A stretch of 64,000 nt of DNA from Bombyx mori (taxonomy: Eukaryota > Arthropoda > Insecta > Lepidoptera > Bombycidae): the NCBI RefSeq assembly GCF_030269925.1, contig NC_085128.1, positions 1,304,501 through 1,368,500 on the forward strand, read 5' to 3'. The first letter of the stretch is position 1. The number at the start of each line of letters is the position of its first letter. Of this stretch, positions 10,589 to 22,159 are shown piece after piece. Both the position numbers and the translations under genes were made by a program. The notes under the pieces are model-generated. The model had not been told where the DNA came from. It was given only the letters and a program-made list of their open reading frames with translations, and did no database searches.

Positions 10589-10840
10589 TTTTTTTTATTT
10601 TTTTTTTATTGCTTAGATGGGTGGACGAGCTCACAGTCCACCTGGTGTTAAGTGGTTACTGGAGCTCATAGACATCTACAACGTAAATACGCCACCCACC
10701 TTGAGATAAAAGTTTTAAGGTCTCAGCATAGTTACAACGGCTGCCCCACCCTTCAAACCGAAACGCATTACTGCTTCACGGCAGAAATAGGAGGGTAGTG
10801 GTACGTACCCGTGCGGACTCACAAGAGGCTCTACTAGTAA
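10589..10840 (-). mobile_element. Bm1 SINE, 5'-truncated
   Basis: T-rich run, ATTGCTTAGATGGGTGGACG, the TTCAAACCGAAACGCATTAC block and CACAAGAGG are all clear. Confidence 0.9.
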
Positions 10841-11850
10841 GATTGTTAGTATATATTATGTATAGGTCGTGTTCGATTTAAGATTATAGCTGTGGCGGCT
10901 AGCCATCATGCAAGATATTTGACAGATGCCTGAATTTCGCTGTCGATATTTTCAAGATAAGTTTTCTTAAATATGTACAAGTTTTGAACGAGAACATTGG
11001 GACCGTCGGTCTACCGAGAAAAATCACCGGCTCGGTGGCAGGTCATTCCTTCGTCGTTATTCCCATATAACCAAATCTTACGCCTAATCTTATAGACTCA
11101 CATATATTTTTATCATTCAAATATACACTTCATTTTACAAACAGTTTTAATAGCATTTTTTTTTGTTTATTGCCATTCGCGAAAGCGCCCCAATAAATTA
11201 ACATTAGTTTAACAAGTTTAAAATAATAATATAAAGTATCGATAAATATCAAACGATTCTCGTTACTATAATATCGGTGTCGGATTGGTTTACGAGTGCC
11301 CCAATCAAGAGGCGTCGCGATGGCTAACTGGTCCCAAGGGGCCCTGTAAAACCGGGTTCTACAATCACCGGTTAGTAGTAATTTTTTATTTTGTTTATTA
11401 TGTGTTAAACCGATTAAAGATAGATAAAATAACCTTGCTTCTGTATGCGATATTCTTTTAAAATTTCAATAGAAAATAATTAACTAATTTTATTAATTAT
11501 CTACGAATTTTATTTAACTCTATGCAAGAAATTTTGTGTTTTGAATGTTTAGTTATTTACGAAATGTAGTAATCATCGCAATGCAGATGATTTATCATGT
11601 CTTAAATGGCATTAAAAAGATTTCTTAAAGAAATACCTAACGATATTCGATGTATACTAAATAATAATACTCAAACATATTTGTGTATTAATTCGTATGA
11701 TACTTGGTGACTAAGAATGTATTTTTTTTAGTTAAAAACGATTAATCAGCAATTTATTAGATTAGTAAGCCTTTTGATTGCTTTACAGTTTGTTTTTAAA
11801 GTATCTACATCATTTAAGATTCCTGAGACGTCCGGTAGTCGGTGAATAGT
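10841..11850. other. No recognised gene
   Basis: AT-rich non-coding sequence. The stretch 11275-11370 is less AT-rich but has no coding frame. No tandem repeat seen. Confidence 0.4.
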
Positions 11851-11851
11851 A

Positions 11852-12263
11852 AATCTATATATTAATACGTGAAGCAAAAACTTTGTATCCCTTTTTACGA
11901 AAATTGCGCGGACGGAGGAGTATGAAATTTTCCACACTTATAAACGATATAGAGAAGAAGTGCACAATGCTAATATTTTTTTAAAATAATGCATAAAACA
12001 TACATTAAATCAATAAAGAAAACATTACACACACTACATACCATATTATTATATTTGACGCACACACGCATGCATACTATTTATTGTCAAACTTTTGTTA
12101 AATTGAGAATAGATTAAATATTGTTTGTCTTTGTTAATATTTTTTATAGTGTAGTCTTGGCGAAATTTGTGATTATAGAAGTATAAAATACAATCATAAT
12201 AGTTACAAACTTACAATTCCAATTAATTATAGTCGAATTTCGACTACTGCGGGACCTCTAGTC
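11852..12263 (-). mobile_element. 0.4-kb RTE-like repeat, copy 2
   Basis: Inverse of the copy at 8693: it starts with ATTAATACGTGAAGCAAAAA and ends GCGGGACCTCTAGT. Nearly full-length and close in sequence to copies 1, 4 and 5. Confidence 0.75.
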
Positions 12264-12384
12264 TAAATAAATTCACAATATTCATAAGTTAAAATATTGT
12301 TACGAGTATACATCATATTTCAATATGAGCTTTATTTCCAACTTGTCATGTTTCGTGTTTATAATGTTTAAATATACTATATAT

Positions 12385-12790
12385 GATCGCCCGGTAGTAG
12401 AAATTCGACTATAATTATTAATTTAAATTTTATTATAAGTTTAAACATTATCGTGGTTCTATTGTCAAAGACTTTACTTCTATAATCACAGATTACAATA
12501 TAGACAAATAATATTAAAGAAATCAATATTATAATTTTTTTCCACAGATTTTAACAATAAAAAAAAAAGTATATATGTGTGTGTGTGTGAAATACATGCT
12601 AGTGTGTGTAATATTTTCTTTATTGGTTTAATGTATTTATTATGCATTATTTAAAAAAAAAAAAATTAGCATTGTGCACTCCTTCTCTTTATTCTCTATA
12701 AGTGTGGGAAATTTCATACTTCTCCGTTCGCGCAATTTTCATAAAAAAGGATACAAAGTTTTGCTTCCCGTATTATTAAATAGATTCATA
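12385..12790 (+). mobile_element. 0.4-kb RTE-like repeat, copy 3 (divergent subfamily)
   Basis: Starts GCCCGGTAGTAGAAATTCGACT and ends CAAAGTTTTGCTTCCCGTATT. The middle (TATAAGTTTAAACATTATCG...GTCAAAGAC) differs from copies 1, 2, 4 and 5 but matches the sequence flanking copy 5 at 47107. Contains (GT)n at about 12575. Confidence 0.65.
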
Positions 12791-13061
12791 AAATATGTTT
12801 AAATTTTTAACCACAGTTCAAGTAAAAAAATAGTACTACCGGACCGCAGTTAGTTTCTGCAATTCAATATTGGTTAATAAAGCAATAGTAATGAAAAGTT
12901 GGCGACGATGCCAACACCATAATGCGGAGGGCTTCCTATTAAAAACATGCCACGATTTAAAGCGCACAGCAAACGCGGTGTTTCAAAAACTGGGGAACGA
13001 ACTCGTGTTGCAGACGATTCAGAGAAAATAAAATATTTGTAAATGACTAGAAGAACGCTTA

Positions 13062-13478
13062 CTGGTGGTAGGACCTCCTGTGAGTCCGCACTAATTTTAC
13101 TTACGCACCGGTACTAATTTTTCTAATGAAATACGTACTTAAAAAATGTTCACGATTGACTTCCACGGTGAAGGAATAACATCGTGTAATAAAAATCAAA
13201 CCCGCAAAATTATAATTTGCGTAATTACTGGTGGTAGGACCTCTTGTGACTCAGCACGGCTAGGTAAAGCTCTGCCCATTTCTACCGTGAAGCAGTAATG
13301 CGTTTCGGTTTCAAGGGTGGGGCAGCCGTTGTAAGTATACTGAGACCTTGGAACTCATATCTCAAGGTGGATGGTAGTATTTATGTTGTAGATGTCTATG
13401 GGCTCCGATGACCACTCAACACTGCGTGGGCTGTGACAGGGCTTGGGCTGTGAGCTCGTCCACCCATTTATGAAACAA
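13062..13478 (+). mobile_element. Bm1 SINE, internally rearranged
   Basis: Begins with a distal-block fragment (TTACTGGTGGTAGGACC), jumps to the proximal AATTTTTCTAATGAAATACG block and then continues in the normal order to an A-rich tail. Near the end, GGGCTTGGGCTGTGAG contains a small local duplication. Confidence 0.8.
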
Positions 13479-14060
13479 ATAAATAAAACGTAACAAACAA
13501 TTTTAATGCAAAATACGTTCATAGCGATTTTTCGCGAACTTATCACAGCTTTTCGGAATGCCATATGTTATGAAGTAGGTATGTTAAGTATTTATATTTT
13601 TGTTATTGTGGGCGATGGTTGGATGCTTGCTAAACACTAAAGTTTCGAAGTTAAGAAAAGAAAAGGATTTTAGACTGATTTAATTTGATATTTAATGTCC
13701 AACTCAAAAGTTTTTTGAAAATATTCTGTGCTCCTTTAGCAGTTTATTTGTTGATGTCCTGATCCTTTGAGTCAATATTTAATATGAATATGTGAATACG
13801 ATTTTAGCACAGTCTTCTGTTTGATGTTTTATAATGGATGCCGCTGCAATAGCCCTGGGCCTTTTAAGCCGATTTAAATCAGGCAAGCCACTATTCAGTA
13901 TGTTGTATACATTAATAAAGTTGTAATCTCATATTATTCCACTAAAAGATGTTGGCCACTGCGAAATATTTCTGTCCCTGATGTTTACCGGACTATTACT
14001 ATATTGAATATGTTTTGAGTTACAATAAATAGCGTGTGAATAGGAGTAAGTAACATAATG
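13479..14060. other. No recognised feature
   Basis: AT-rich sequence. Nothing supported. Confidence 0.4.
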
Positions 14061-14064
14061 ATTT

Positions 14065-14130
14065 TTGCAGGCTGACGAGCATATGGCCCACGTGACGGTG
14101 AGTCATTACTGTCACTCTTGGACGTCAACT
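14065..14130 (-). mobile_element. CR1-like LINE tail fragment
   Basis: TGACGAGCATATGGCCCACG and the following GTGAGTCATTACTGTC resemble the complement of the tail found at 14785-14815 and in other copies. Confidence 0.5.
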
Positions 14131-14529
14131 GTGACATAGTATTTTTTCATTTAAAAGTTAATTTTTGTAGTTTTTGTAGTAAATAAATGATTGTTTTATT
14201 TTCCAACTTTGACTGTAACACAGGCACGCTAGAGCACAGTGACGCCAACTGGAAAACGCTACAGAATCTGTATCAAGACGAACAATAAAAAATATAAGCA
14301 AATAGCTTTAATCTTGTTTTCGTGTCGATGTTAATTCGTTTAGTTTTATTATTTACACTTATTGTATCGTTCGGTTAACTAGTTTCTTGGCTTTATTGAG
14401 ATAAATAAAACTTGGATGTGTCGGAGTGTTCTGAAGTATGGTGGAAGTTTTTGTCGTGTTTTATTATTATGGAACGGGGAGAGTTTATTTAATTCAACAC
14501 ACTAAGTTAACGATGTAGAGCTTAGGTAG

Positions 14530-14815
14530 AGAAAATATGTTAAGTCTTGATAGGGGCACTTCGACTACATTTTTATTCAAGATATACCGCACAGATATAT
14601 CCACAGTGCGTTTCCAGAGATCTTTTCTGCCACGTACCATCCGGCTATGGAATGAGCTCCCCTCCACGGTGTTTCCCGAGCGCTATGACATGTCCTTCTT
14701 CAAACAAGGCTTGTGGAGAGTATTAAGCGGTAGGCAGCGGCTTGGCTCTGCCCCTGGCATTGCTGAAGTCTATGGGCGACGGTAACCACTCACCATCAGG
14801 TGGGCCGTATGAAAA
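14530..14815 (+). pseudogene. CR1-like LINE: ORF2 C-terminus and 3' end
   Basis: The frame 14537-14785 encodes about 80 residues ending in a stop. The block FLPRTIRLWNELPSTVFPERY followed by a FFK-G-WRVL motif is the conserved C-terminal segment downstream of RT in CR1/jockey-superfamily LINEs. After the stop comes the shared tail CACTCACCATCAGGTGGGCC. RT core and endonuclease are absent, so this is a 5'-truncated copy. The listed start Met is arbitrary. The best related copy in this window is at 42705. Confidence 0.8.
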
Positions 14816-14830
14816 CATACCGCGAAAACG

Positions 14831-15500
14831 TCATTTATGCAAATTATGTAATTTTTCAGGAGAAACGTTGGAAAATTCAACATCTTAAAATATAATTTTT
14901 ATATAGTCTGCTAGACTATAGAAATAAAATGATAATATATAAAATACAACTTTAAATTTCATCAGTAAAAGAAAACATCTCTCTTGTCTCACTAATAACT
15001 ATTAAAAAATGTATCTTTATATATAGTTTTAACAATAATTGCATAAGCGACTTCATAGTACCGTATGTGCGACACGTTGCTCCCCAAGAAATATTAGAAA
15101 ATGATTGCAGCGACACTTATAAATACCAATATTATAAATCTAGACGATTAAAAGATCCATTTTAATACACACAAAAAAAACATCAGAATCGGTCAAGCTG
15201 TTTATTTAGGACCGACAAGATTTGTAGTAAATTGTCACCAGGAAGAGTGTGGTAGTTGAGAAGATGATAGTGCTTGTATTACGCCTGGGTGACCAAACGA
15301 ACCATAAAAATTACAGAGTATCGGCGACGATACCCAAACGAGGGGGGCACGCGGATGCGGAGTGCGGGGGGGACCCGGAACAAAACGTGAAGACAGATAG
15401 ACGCGAACAGAGACGCGTGTGCAACACCAACAACATAAGCAATAAGCCGCAGACTTAACGTGAACCGAATAATATAAAATTGTAAAAAGCAGTACATAAT
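14831..15500. other. No recognised gene
   Basis: AT-rich up to about 15230, then a patch with GC-rich words (15340-15400). Short overlapping ORFs on both strands show no motif. Confidence 0.35.
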
Positions 15501-15505
15501 TCAAC

Positions 15506-15775
15506 GGCCGTCTGGTTTAGTGGTAAGTGACATGGTCACTACACAAGGGGGTCGCGGGTTCGAATCCCGCCAAGGGAAGATATTTGTATGATAAATATAA
15601 ATGTATTTTCCAGGGTTATGGATGTATATTAAATAAATGTATGTGTATAATAAAAATCTTACATTTATATCCGTTATCTGGTACCTACCTGTAACACAAG
15701 TTCTTTACGAACTTATCACGGGACCAGTTAACGTGGCGTGATTGTTAGTAAATATTTATTTATTTATTATTATTA
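15506..15775 (+). mobile_element. tRNA-derived SINE, copy 2 (full length)
   Basis: Starts GGCCGTCTGG. A-box-like TGGTTTAGTGG lies at 15513-15523 and a B-box GGTTCGAATCC at 15557-15567. Body and tail are nearly identical to the copy at 1, differing by a few substitutions and a small TACC expansion. The tail runs into TTTATTTATTATTATT. Pol III promoter boxes are intact. Not a functional tRNA because the head's ends do not form an acceptor stem. Confidence 0.8.
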
Positions 15776-15989
15776 TTATTATTATAATAAAAGTATAAAA
15801 ATATAATTTTAACATTTTGTTCAATTCCTAGACACAGGGTTTTCAGAACTACCAGATTTTAAACTAGTAGAACAGCGATAATCACTGACGTTAAGGTTGA
15901 ATGAATGTTTCAATATAAGCAGCAGTATTAAAGAATCTATAGTATAGAGTACCTTTACAGAGTCTGTTCGTACAATTTATGTGTTATAT

Positions 15990-16350
15990 TTGTCACTAGA
16001 AGTTGCATATATTTTCTCTGTTTAACCCAACTTAGGGACTATGAATTACTGTGCCGAAATATCTCAGGAAAATAACTTAAAATCTGCAGTATATTCTCTT
16101 CATAGAAACTATTTGTAAGTATATATTTGCTTAATAGAAGTTGCATATATTTTCTCTGTTTAACCCAACGTATGGACTATGAATTACTCTGCCGAAATAC
16201 CTCAGGAAAATAACTTAAAATCTGCAGTATAGTGGCTTCGTAGAAACTATTTGTAAGTATATATTTGCTTAATAGAAGTTGCATATATTTTCTCTGTTTA
16301 ACCCAACGTATGGACTATGAATTACTCTGCCGAAATACCTCAGCAAATAA
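15990..16350. repeat. Tandem array of a 138-bp unit, 2.5 copies
   Basis: AGAAGTTGCATATATTTTCT starts at 15998, 16136 and 16274, exact 138-bp steps. The second and third units share CCCAACGTATGGACT whereas the first has CCCAACTTAGGGACT, so the last two are the more recent duplication. The third ends near 16350. No ORF spans the units. Confidence 0.9.
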
Positions 16351-16935
16351 CTTTGTTCCTAAATGTTACGTGAATCAAAAATCGCCTCCTCAACAAGAAA
16401 TATATTAAGTCAAATAATACACTATTAAAATGAGTTAGTGTGTATTTTCGCTAAGAGAGCTTACGTTACGGTTAATTGAATATGCGACGATAACAAACAC
16501 TGAATCAAGCCTGTAAATAAGCATTCCATCATCTCCTGTCCCTTATATACGTTGGAGAAAAAGATATTTTCTTCGTAATAAAATGATGACTTGAATTTGG
16601 CTCTATTAATACATACAGCCTTGCTTCGGCGTATTCAAGAATAATTAAACTGAAACAGTATTCGTTTTTTGGTGCTTATTAAATATTGTTCATATTGCTC
16701 ATCCTGTATACAGTACAACAAATCTTATTGGATAATACAATTGTTTAAGATAACAATATTGATATACATTTTTATAGACACAATTGACAGCGTCTTCGCT
16801 GTGTCTTCTTGTGAACTTTAAGAAAGCTTCAAAAAGAAATAATAACAAACAATATTAGTTATTAAATTATTTTCTGCCAATTTTACACGAAATACACAAC
16901 GCTGTCAAATTTTCAAAGAAAGATCAGACAGGAAT
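16351..16935. other. No recognised feature
   Basis: AT-rich sequence without supported ORF or repeat. Confidence 0.4.
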
Positions 16936-16939
16936 ATTT

Positions 16940-17352
16940 TTTGTTGTTGCATAGATGCGTGAACGAGCCCACAGCTCACCTGGTGTTAAGTGGCTACCGG
17001 GGTCCATAGACATCAATAACGTAAATGCGCCACCCACCTTGAGATAAGTTCTAAGGTCTCAGTATACTTACAACGGCTGCCCCACCCTTCAAACGGAAGC
17101 GCATTACTGCTTCACGGTAGAAATAGGCAGGGTGGTGGTACCTACCCCTGCGGACTCACAAGAGGTCCTACCAGTGATTACGCAAATTATAATTTTGCGG
17201 GTTTGAGTTTTATTACACGATCTTATTCCTTCACCGTGGAAGTCAATTGTGAACATTTGTTAAGTACCTACGTATTTCATTAGAAAAATTGGTACCCGCC
17301 TGCGGGATTTAAATACCGTTGCATCGCTATATACGAATGCACCGCATCTTGT
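16940..17352 (-). mobile_element. Bm1 SINE, near full length
   Basis: From the T-rich complement of the tail through the distal half, the ATTATAATTTTGCGGGTTTG linker, the AAAAATTGGTACCCGCCTGC junction and most of the tRNA-like head (to about 17352). The head is degraded relative to the copy at 45523. Confidence 0.88.
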
Positions 17353-17800
17353 AAGTTTGTGTTCGGGACGCATAGCATAGGAGGAGTTCTTGGCTCTTGA
17401 TAATGCTTTTATGAGCATGGTTGTATGATTTGGAATATGTTTCACACCCTATAACAATAAAACAGCTCGAACCCATATTGATGTGTCCGTGTTACGCATC
17501 CAGCCGTACCCCTTATTATCGTAAAACATAAAACAGATATATCTAATCAATCATAAATTAAATAGTGAATCAACTGATTATATCTAAGTTTTCCCGCTGC
17601 CCCCCGTACATTTCAGCTGTCAATGTGAAAAACACTGGCAGCTCTGATTGACCATATAAAAAACGAATGATTTATCATTTTTATTGCGAGAAAAACATGT
17701 TTATGAGCATCTTATGAGGGGTGACGCAGAAGCGAGGGTAATATTCTGGGGTACATTTGTTTTTGTGGCATGATTATTAAAGACATAAGACTTTTTCTAT
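17353..17800. other. No recognised feature
   Basis: Nothing supported. A C-rich patch at about 17595-17605 has no coding frame. Confidence 0.4.
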
Positions 17801-17804
17801 AGCT

Positions 17805-18130
17805 TTTGTAGGTAGACGAGCTTAAGACTCAGCTTATATTGACTGGACATCGGGAGCTTATGGACATCAGCAATGTCAGAAGCACAGGTAAGTTACTGCC
17901 GTTGGAAGAAGGGTATGTCATAGCGCTTGGGAAATACCAAGAAGGCGAGTTCAATACACAGCCTGAGGGTACGTGGCAAAAAACATATGTGCAAAGGCAC
18001 TGTCGATGAACGGTTCCAGATATTATGGATAAAATCTGCTCCGGTAGCTGGTTATGCTGGATCACTTCGACCAATTCTTCAGAGCACTCCTCATGGAACA
18101 TACGGTACAAACAGAGAGTCCCGAAGACCC
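17805..18130 (-). pseudogene. CR1-like LINE 3' end, eroded
   Basis: On the minus strand the order of blocks matches the copy at 32563: a frame with SEELVEVI, then CHVPSGCVLNS where intact copies have a Tyr-His-Pro word, then the tail complement starting GTAGGTAGACGAGC. Several frame changes separate the pieces. Non-functional. Confidence 0.6.
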
Positions 18131-18417
18131 TAAATAAACCCAGAGGTTCGAAAAGATTCAAAACGTCTTCAAGTCGTTGTTTTTAGGTATAAATTTAATT
18201 GATTCACTTACACGGTACAGATCCGTGATTACTTCTTTGTAAACAGGCAAAACGTAGTCATTAAGTGGTTCCCTGTGCTTGTGAATGCAAACTTCATTTA
18301 GTAAAAACTTAATATTTGTAATAAAGATATCTCTCATACAATAGTCATATAATCTTCGGCCTACGAATAAAAATAATCGCAAGGGCGGGCCGATCTTAAA
18401 ACCAGCTTCTAGTTGGA

Positions 18418-18612
18418 ACAGAGCTCACTGAGTTTCTCGCTGGATCTTCTCAGTGGGTCTCAATTCCGATCCGGTGGTAGATTCTGCGAAGAACTACTCT
18501 TGCTAAGGCTAGTGTTATCAAATTATCTCAGGTTGAGCCCGTGAGCTCACTTAACCGTCTAGGCGTAATGCAATAGCCCTTTAGTTTATCAGCGGTTAGG
18601 TAGCGAAAAAAA
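18418..18612 (+). mobile_element. Jockey LINE 3' UTR fragment, diverged
   Basis: CTGAGTTTCTCGCTGGATCT, GATTCTGCGAAGAACT and the terminal TAGGTAGCGAAAAAAAA identify the jockey tail. More diverged than the copies at 6051 and 30894. Confidence 0.75.
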
Positions 18613-19188
18613 AGGACAGCAAACAAAAAAACACGCACATTTTTATCGCCGTAACCAGAATACTGTTCCAGTTTAGAAGAAAATAATCATTGGCCACTCA
18701 GCGAGTCCCGAGGGAGGGTCGAATCTAATAACTACGACTAGATATCTTTTACTATGAAAACTTACCCCTCTGTGTTGTTTATCTTTCTTTTTTTTTTCTT
18801 CACAATTTTATTATTAGTTTTTGAAACATGTGAGTTTTGTGCTGTTGTCAATTAATTCTTCAGCTAATCGTTCCTGCCAATCTGAGCCCGCTCGGGTAGG
18901 TTCCGTATTCCTGTTTGCTTCTGTTTGTGATTATCTAATTTATTTAAGACTTCATGTTGCATACCAGGTGGACAGCAACGTTTGTGGTCATGGGCTTCGC
19001 TTGAGGCCAGACCCTGAGTTGTCTGCTCATCATTAGTGAATATGATGAGGTAAAGCATTTTCGGTCAAGAACTCAACGGACTAGCTGCTATAATGTTACT
19101 TTTAGTTTCATTAATTAATAACATTTGTGTTACTTGGCCAAAATACGAAAACGGATAATTTCCGAAATAGGAGAACTTGAGATTGCAC
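18613..19188. other. No recognised feature
   Basis: Nothing supported. Poly-pyrimidine stretch at 18780-18800. Confidence 0.4.
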
Positions 19189-19189
19189 A

Positions 19190-19385
19190 TTGCTACCTAT
19201 GCTGATATCCTTGAGAGGCTACTTCAGCTTCTCCTTGACGTGTGGGTGAGCTCATGGGGCTCAAGCTGGGAGTGTTGCTAACACTGGCCCTAACAAGAGC
19301 AGTGCTACGCAGAATCAACCACTGGATCGGAGACGCGATCCACGACTTTTTACCATTCGGTCCACAGGATCGGATATGATGACTG
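19190..19385 (-). mobile_element. Jockey LINE 3' fragment with internal deletion
   Basis: Complement of the jockey tail from CTACCTATGCTGATATCC to about 19343. It then jumps to TTTTTACCATTCGGTCCACA (equivalent to about 1140-1165 of the large jockey copy). The ~200 bp normally between them is missing. Confidence 0.7.
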
Positions 19386-19498
19386 TTAGATGAGGCAACA
19401 GTGAAAGGTAAAATTTTATCAATAAAATGTGTACGTATCTCTACAAGCGCTATTCATAACATTAAGCGTATTTTCGTTTTTTTAGTTAACGTTAACCC

Positions 19499-20180
19499 TA
19501 TTTACTGGTGGTAGGACCTCTTGTGAGTCCGCACGATTAGGTACCACCACCCTGCCTATTTCTGCCGTGAAGCAGTAATACGTTTCGAAGTCGTCGTGGC
19601 CTAAAGGATAAGACGTCCGGTGCAATCGTATCGAGCGATGCACTGGTGTTCGAATCTCGCTGGCGGGTACCAATTTTTCTAATGAAATATGTACTCAACA
19701 AATGTTCACGATTGACTTCCACGGTGAAGGAATAACATCGTGCAATAAAAATCAAACCCGCAAAATTATAATTTGCGTAATTACTGGTGGTAGGACCTCT
19801 TGTGAGTCCGCACGGGTAGGTACCACCGCCCCGCCTATTTCTGCCGTGAAGCAGTAATGCGTTTCGGTTTGAAGGGTGGGGCAGCCGTTGTGACTATACT
19901 GAGACCTTAGAACTATATCTCAAGGTGTGTGGCGCATTTACGTTGTAGATGTCTATGGGCTCCAGTAACCACTTAACACCAGGTGGGCTGTGAGCTCGTC
20001 CACACATCTAAGCAATAAAAAAATAAAAATACGTTTCGGTTTGAAGGGTAGGGCAGCCGTTGTAAATATACCTGAGACCTTAGAGCTTATATCTCAAGGT
20101 GGGTCGCGCATTTATGTTGTAGATGTCTATGGGCTCCACTTAACAGCACTTAACATCCATCTGAGTTATAAAAAAAAAGT
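19499..20180 (+). mobile_element. Older Bm1 SINE interrupted by a younger Bm1
   Basis: The left part (19499-19587) holds the distal block up to CAGTAATACGTTTCG. The right part (20028-20180) resumes at AATACGTTTCGGTTTGAAGG and reaches an A-rich end. The middle is the inserted copy listed next. Confidence 0.85.
19588..20027 (+). mobile_element. Bm1 SINE, full length, inserted in Bm1
   Basis: Starts AAGTCGTCGTGGCCTAAAGG with a complete tRNA-like head: A-box-like TGGCCTAAAGG and B-box GTGTTCGAATC are both present. It passes through the proximal and distal parts to CAATAAAAAAATAAAA. It is flanked by AATACGTTTCG at 19577-19587 and 20028-20038, an 11-bp target duplication typical of LINE-mediated retrotransposition. 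Confidence 0.93.
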
Positions 20181-20453
20181 ATTGCTGCTATCACATAAGA
20201 TTTGGAAAAATTTAATTTTAAAGTCACGGTCTCTCCATACTTTAACTTTAAGTACACTTTTGTAGCGAAATTGATATTACAATGTAACTTATTTCAATTA
20301 GGCAAACAAAGATAACTGCTGCGTGACGCGACAACGTAATCTCTGCTACGAACGTCGCCTAAAGAAACTACCTAGATGAGGCATTATTATTTTTTAAATC
20401 TCTTTAATTAAATCGATAATTGACTTTGTTAATAAAATAGACCAATCTATACT

Positions 20454-20864
20454 AACTAGAGGTCCCGCAGTAGTCGAAATTCGACTATAATTAATTGGAA
20501 TTGTAAGTTTGTACACTATTGATTGTATTTTCAACGTCAAGGCTACATTATAGAAAAATATTAATAAAGACAAACAATATTTAATCTATTCTGAATTTGA
20601 CCACAGACGTCAAGAACAAAAGTTTGACAATAAATTAGTTTTTTATTAGTAAGCATGCGTGTGTGCGTCAAATACATGGTAGTGTGTGTAATGTTTTCTT
20701 TATTGATTTAATGTATCTTTTATGCATTATTTAAAAAAAATATTAGCATTGTGCACTTCTTCTCTATATCCTCTATAAGTGTGGAAAATTTCATACTCCT
20801 CCGTCTGCGCAGTTATCGTAAAAAGGGATACAAAGTTTTTGCTTTACGTATTAATATATAGATA
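20454..20864 (+). mobile_element. 0.4-kb RTE-like repeat, copy 4
   Basis: AACTAGAGGTCCCGCAG to GCTTTACGTATTAATATATA, collinear with copy 1 except for a deletion of about 30 bp near the start. Confidence 0.75.
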
Positions 20865-21044
20865 CATGTAAAGTGAAGAGTGCTCATTAAAATATACGTG
20901 GAATATACATGGAATATAATAATGGAAATACTACGACCCAACTCGAAACTAGAGTCTGATCGTTTTAAGAGATGTCATATTAGGATGGTTTGTTCGCGTC
21001 AGAAATACGTTTTAGTGTGTTAATAATGATTAAACCCTAACCTA

Positions 21045-21263
21045 TCTATACTGATATATAAATCTACAGTGGTTTTTACGGATGTTCCGTTATAACTACC
21101 GAACCATGCATCCGATTGACTTGAAACTTGGTTCCCTTGTAGAAAATACATGTACTTAATGGATAGGCTAATAATTATACAAGTGTTGGACTGCCTAATA
21201 ATAATGATAAATAAATAATAATGTTAATTTTAAATGCCCAGCGAAGCGGGCGAGTACGGCTAG
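21045..21263 (+). mobile_element. Non-autonomous Helitron, 219 bp
   Basis: Begins TCTATACTGATATATAAATC and ends CTAG, inserted between A (21044) and T (21264) as Helitrons do. A small hairpin (GCCCAGCGAAGCGGGC) lies just upstream of the terminal GAGTACGGCTAG. There are no terminal inverted repeats and no target duplication. No Rep/helicase is encoded. Confidence 0.72.
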
Positions 21264-21298
21264 TAATTACTAAGATCAGAAATTGGATTGAGCGTAGA

Positions 21299-21545
21299 AT
21301 AATTTTTTATTTTATTTTGTTTTTCATTTTATTTTTATTGCTTAGATGGGTGGACGAGCTCACAGCGAACCTGGTGTTAAGTGGTCACCGTTCCACAACG
21401 TAAATGCCGCCACCTACCTTGAGATATGGGTTCTAAGGTCTCAGTAGAGTTAGAACAGCTACGCTTCAAAACGCATTACTGCTTCACGGCACAAATAGAT
21501 AAGGTGGTGGTACCTATCTACCTGTGCGTGCGGATTCAAAAACTT
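21299..21545 (-). mobile_element. Bm1 SINE, 5'-truncated
   Basis: T-rich run, ATTGCTTAGATGGGTGGACG through GGTGGTGGTACCTA. It has a deletion of the GGAGCCCATAGACATC part and a shortened middle. Confidence 0.85.
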
Positions 21546-22155
21546 GCTTCATCTAATACAGAATTACCTTGCATATTGCTTTGTTTCTTCAATCCTAGTG
21601 CCGTTACAATTAATTTATATAAACGATAAGGTTTAAGAGGTTGGAATATGCAAGGCGCGAGTTCCACTCGAAACGTGATCTTGATAATGTCTCGCGAAAC
21701 TTCCCTTCAGAAGCAGGGCTGCTTCAGCTTCTATTACCCAATGGTTTCCAGTGGGAATGTGTCTGCTTTCGGTCATACAGTGGTAGTTGCTTTTTTAGTT
21801 ACCAAGAATATTGGTTACAGAATGACTTTCACAAAGAATGCCAACACTTTTTTGGATTAGGGCTGGAGTCGCCAAAATTACAAACAAAATTAAATTCAAG
21901 TTTTTACTTACTTCATACAGTCGACATTCCATTTTTTGAATAATAATAATTACATTTATTTACTCCACAATACAAATAACTTTTCAATTAATATGACATT
22001 TAATAAATATTCTAATTCTAAACTATTACAATATATGATACTAGCACAGTGGAGATAAAAATGCCGCGGCTCAGCTTGGTGATAGCTGAAACTATCGCTG
22101 TTATTCTGCCGCTGCCTGTAATCTTAATCTATAAACTTAAATCTAATAATACCTA
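21546..22155. other. No recognised gene
   Basis: Overlapping short ORFs (21641-21943) have no motif that I know. A TTACATTTATTTACTCC-type AT-rich stretch follows. Nothing supported. Confidence 0.35.
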
Positions 22156-22159
22156 AAAA

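Noticed and set aside
15990..16350. CRISPR-like array
   Set aside because: Units are 138-bp tandem copies with no alternating short repeats and unique spacers, and the genome is eukaryotic.
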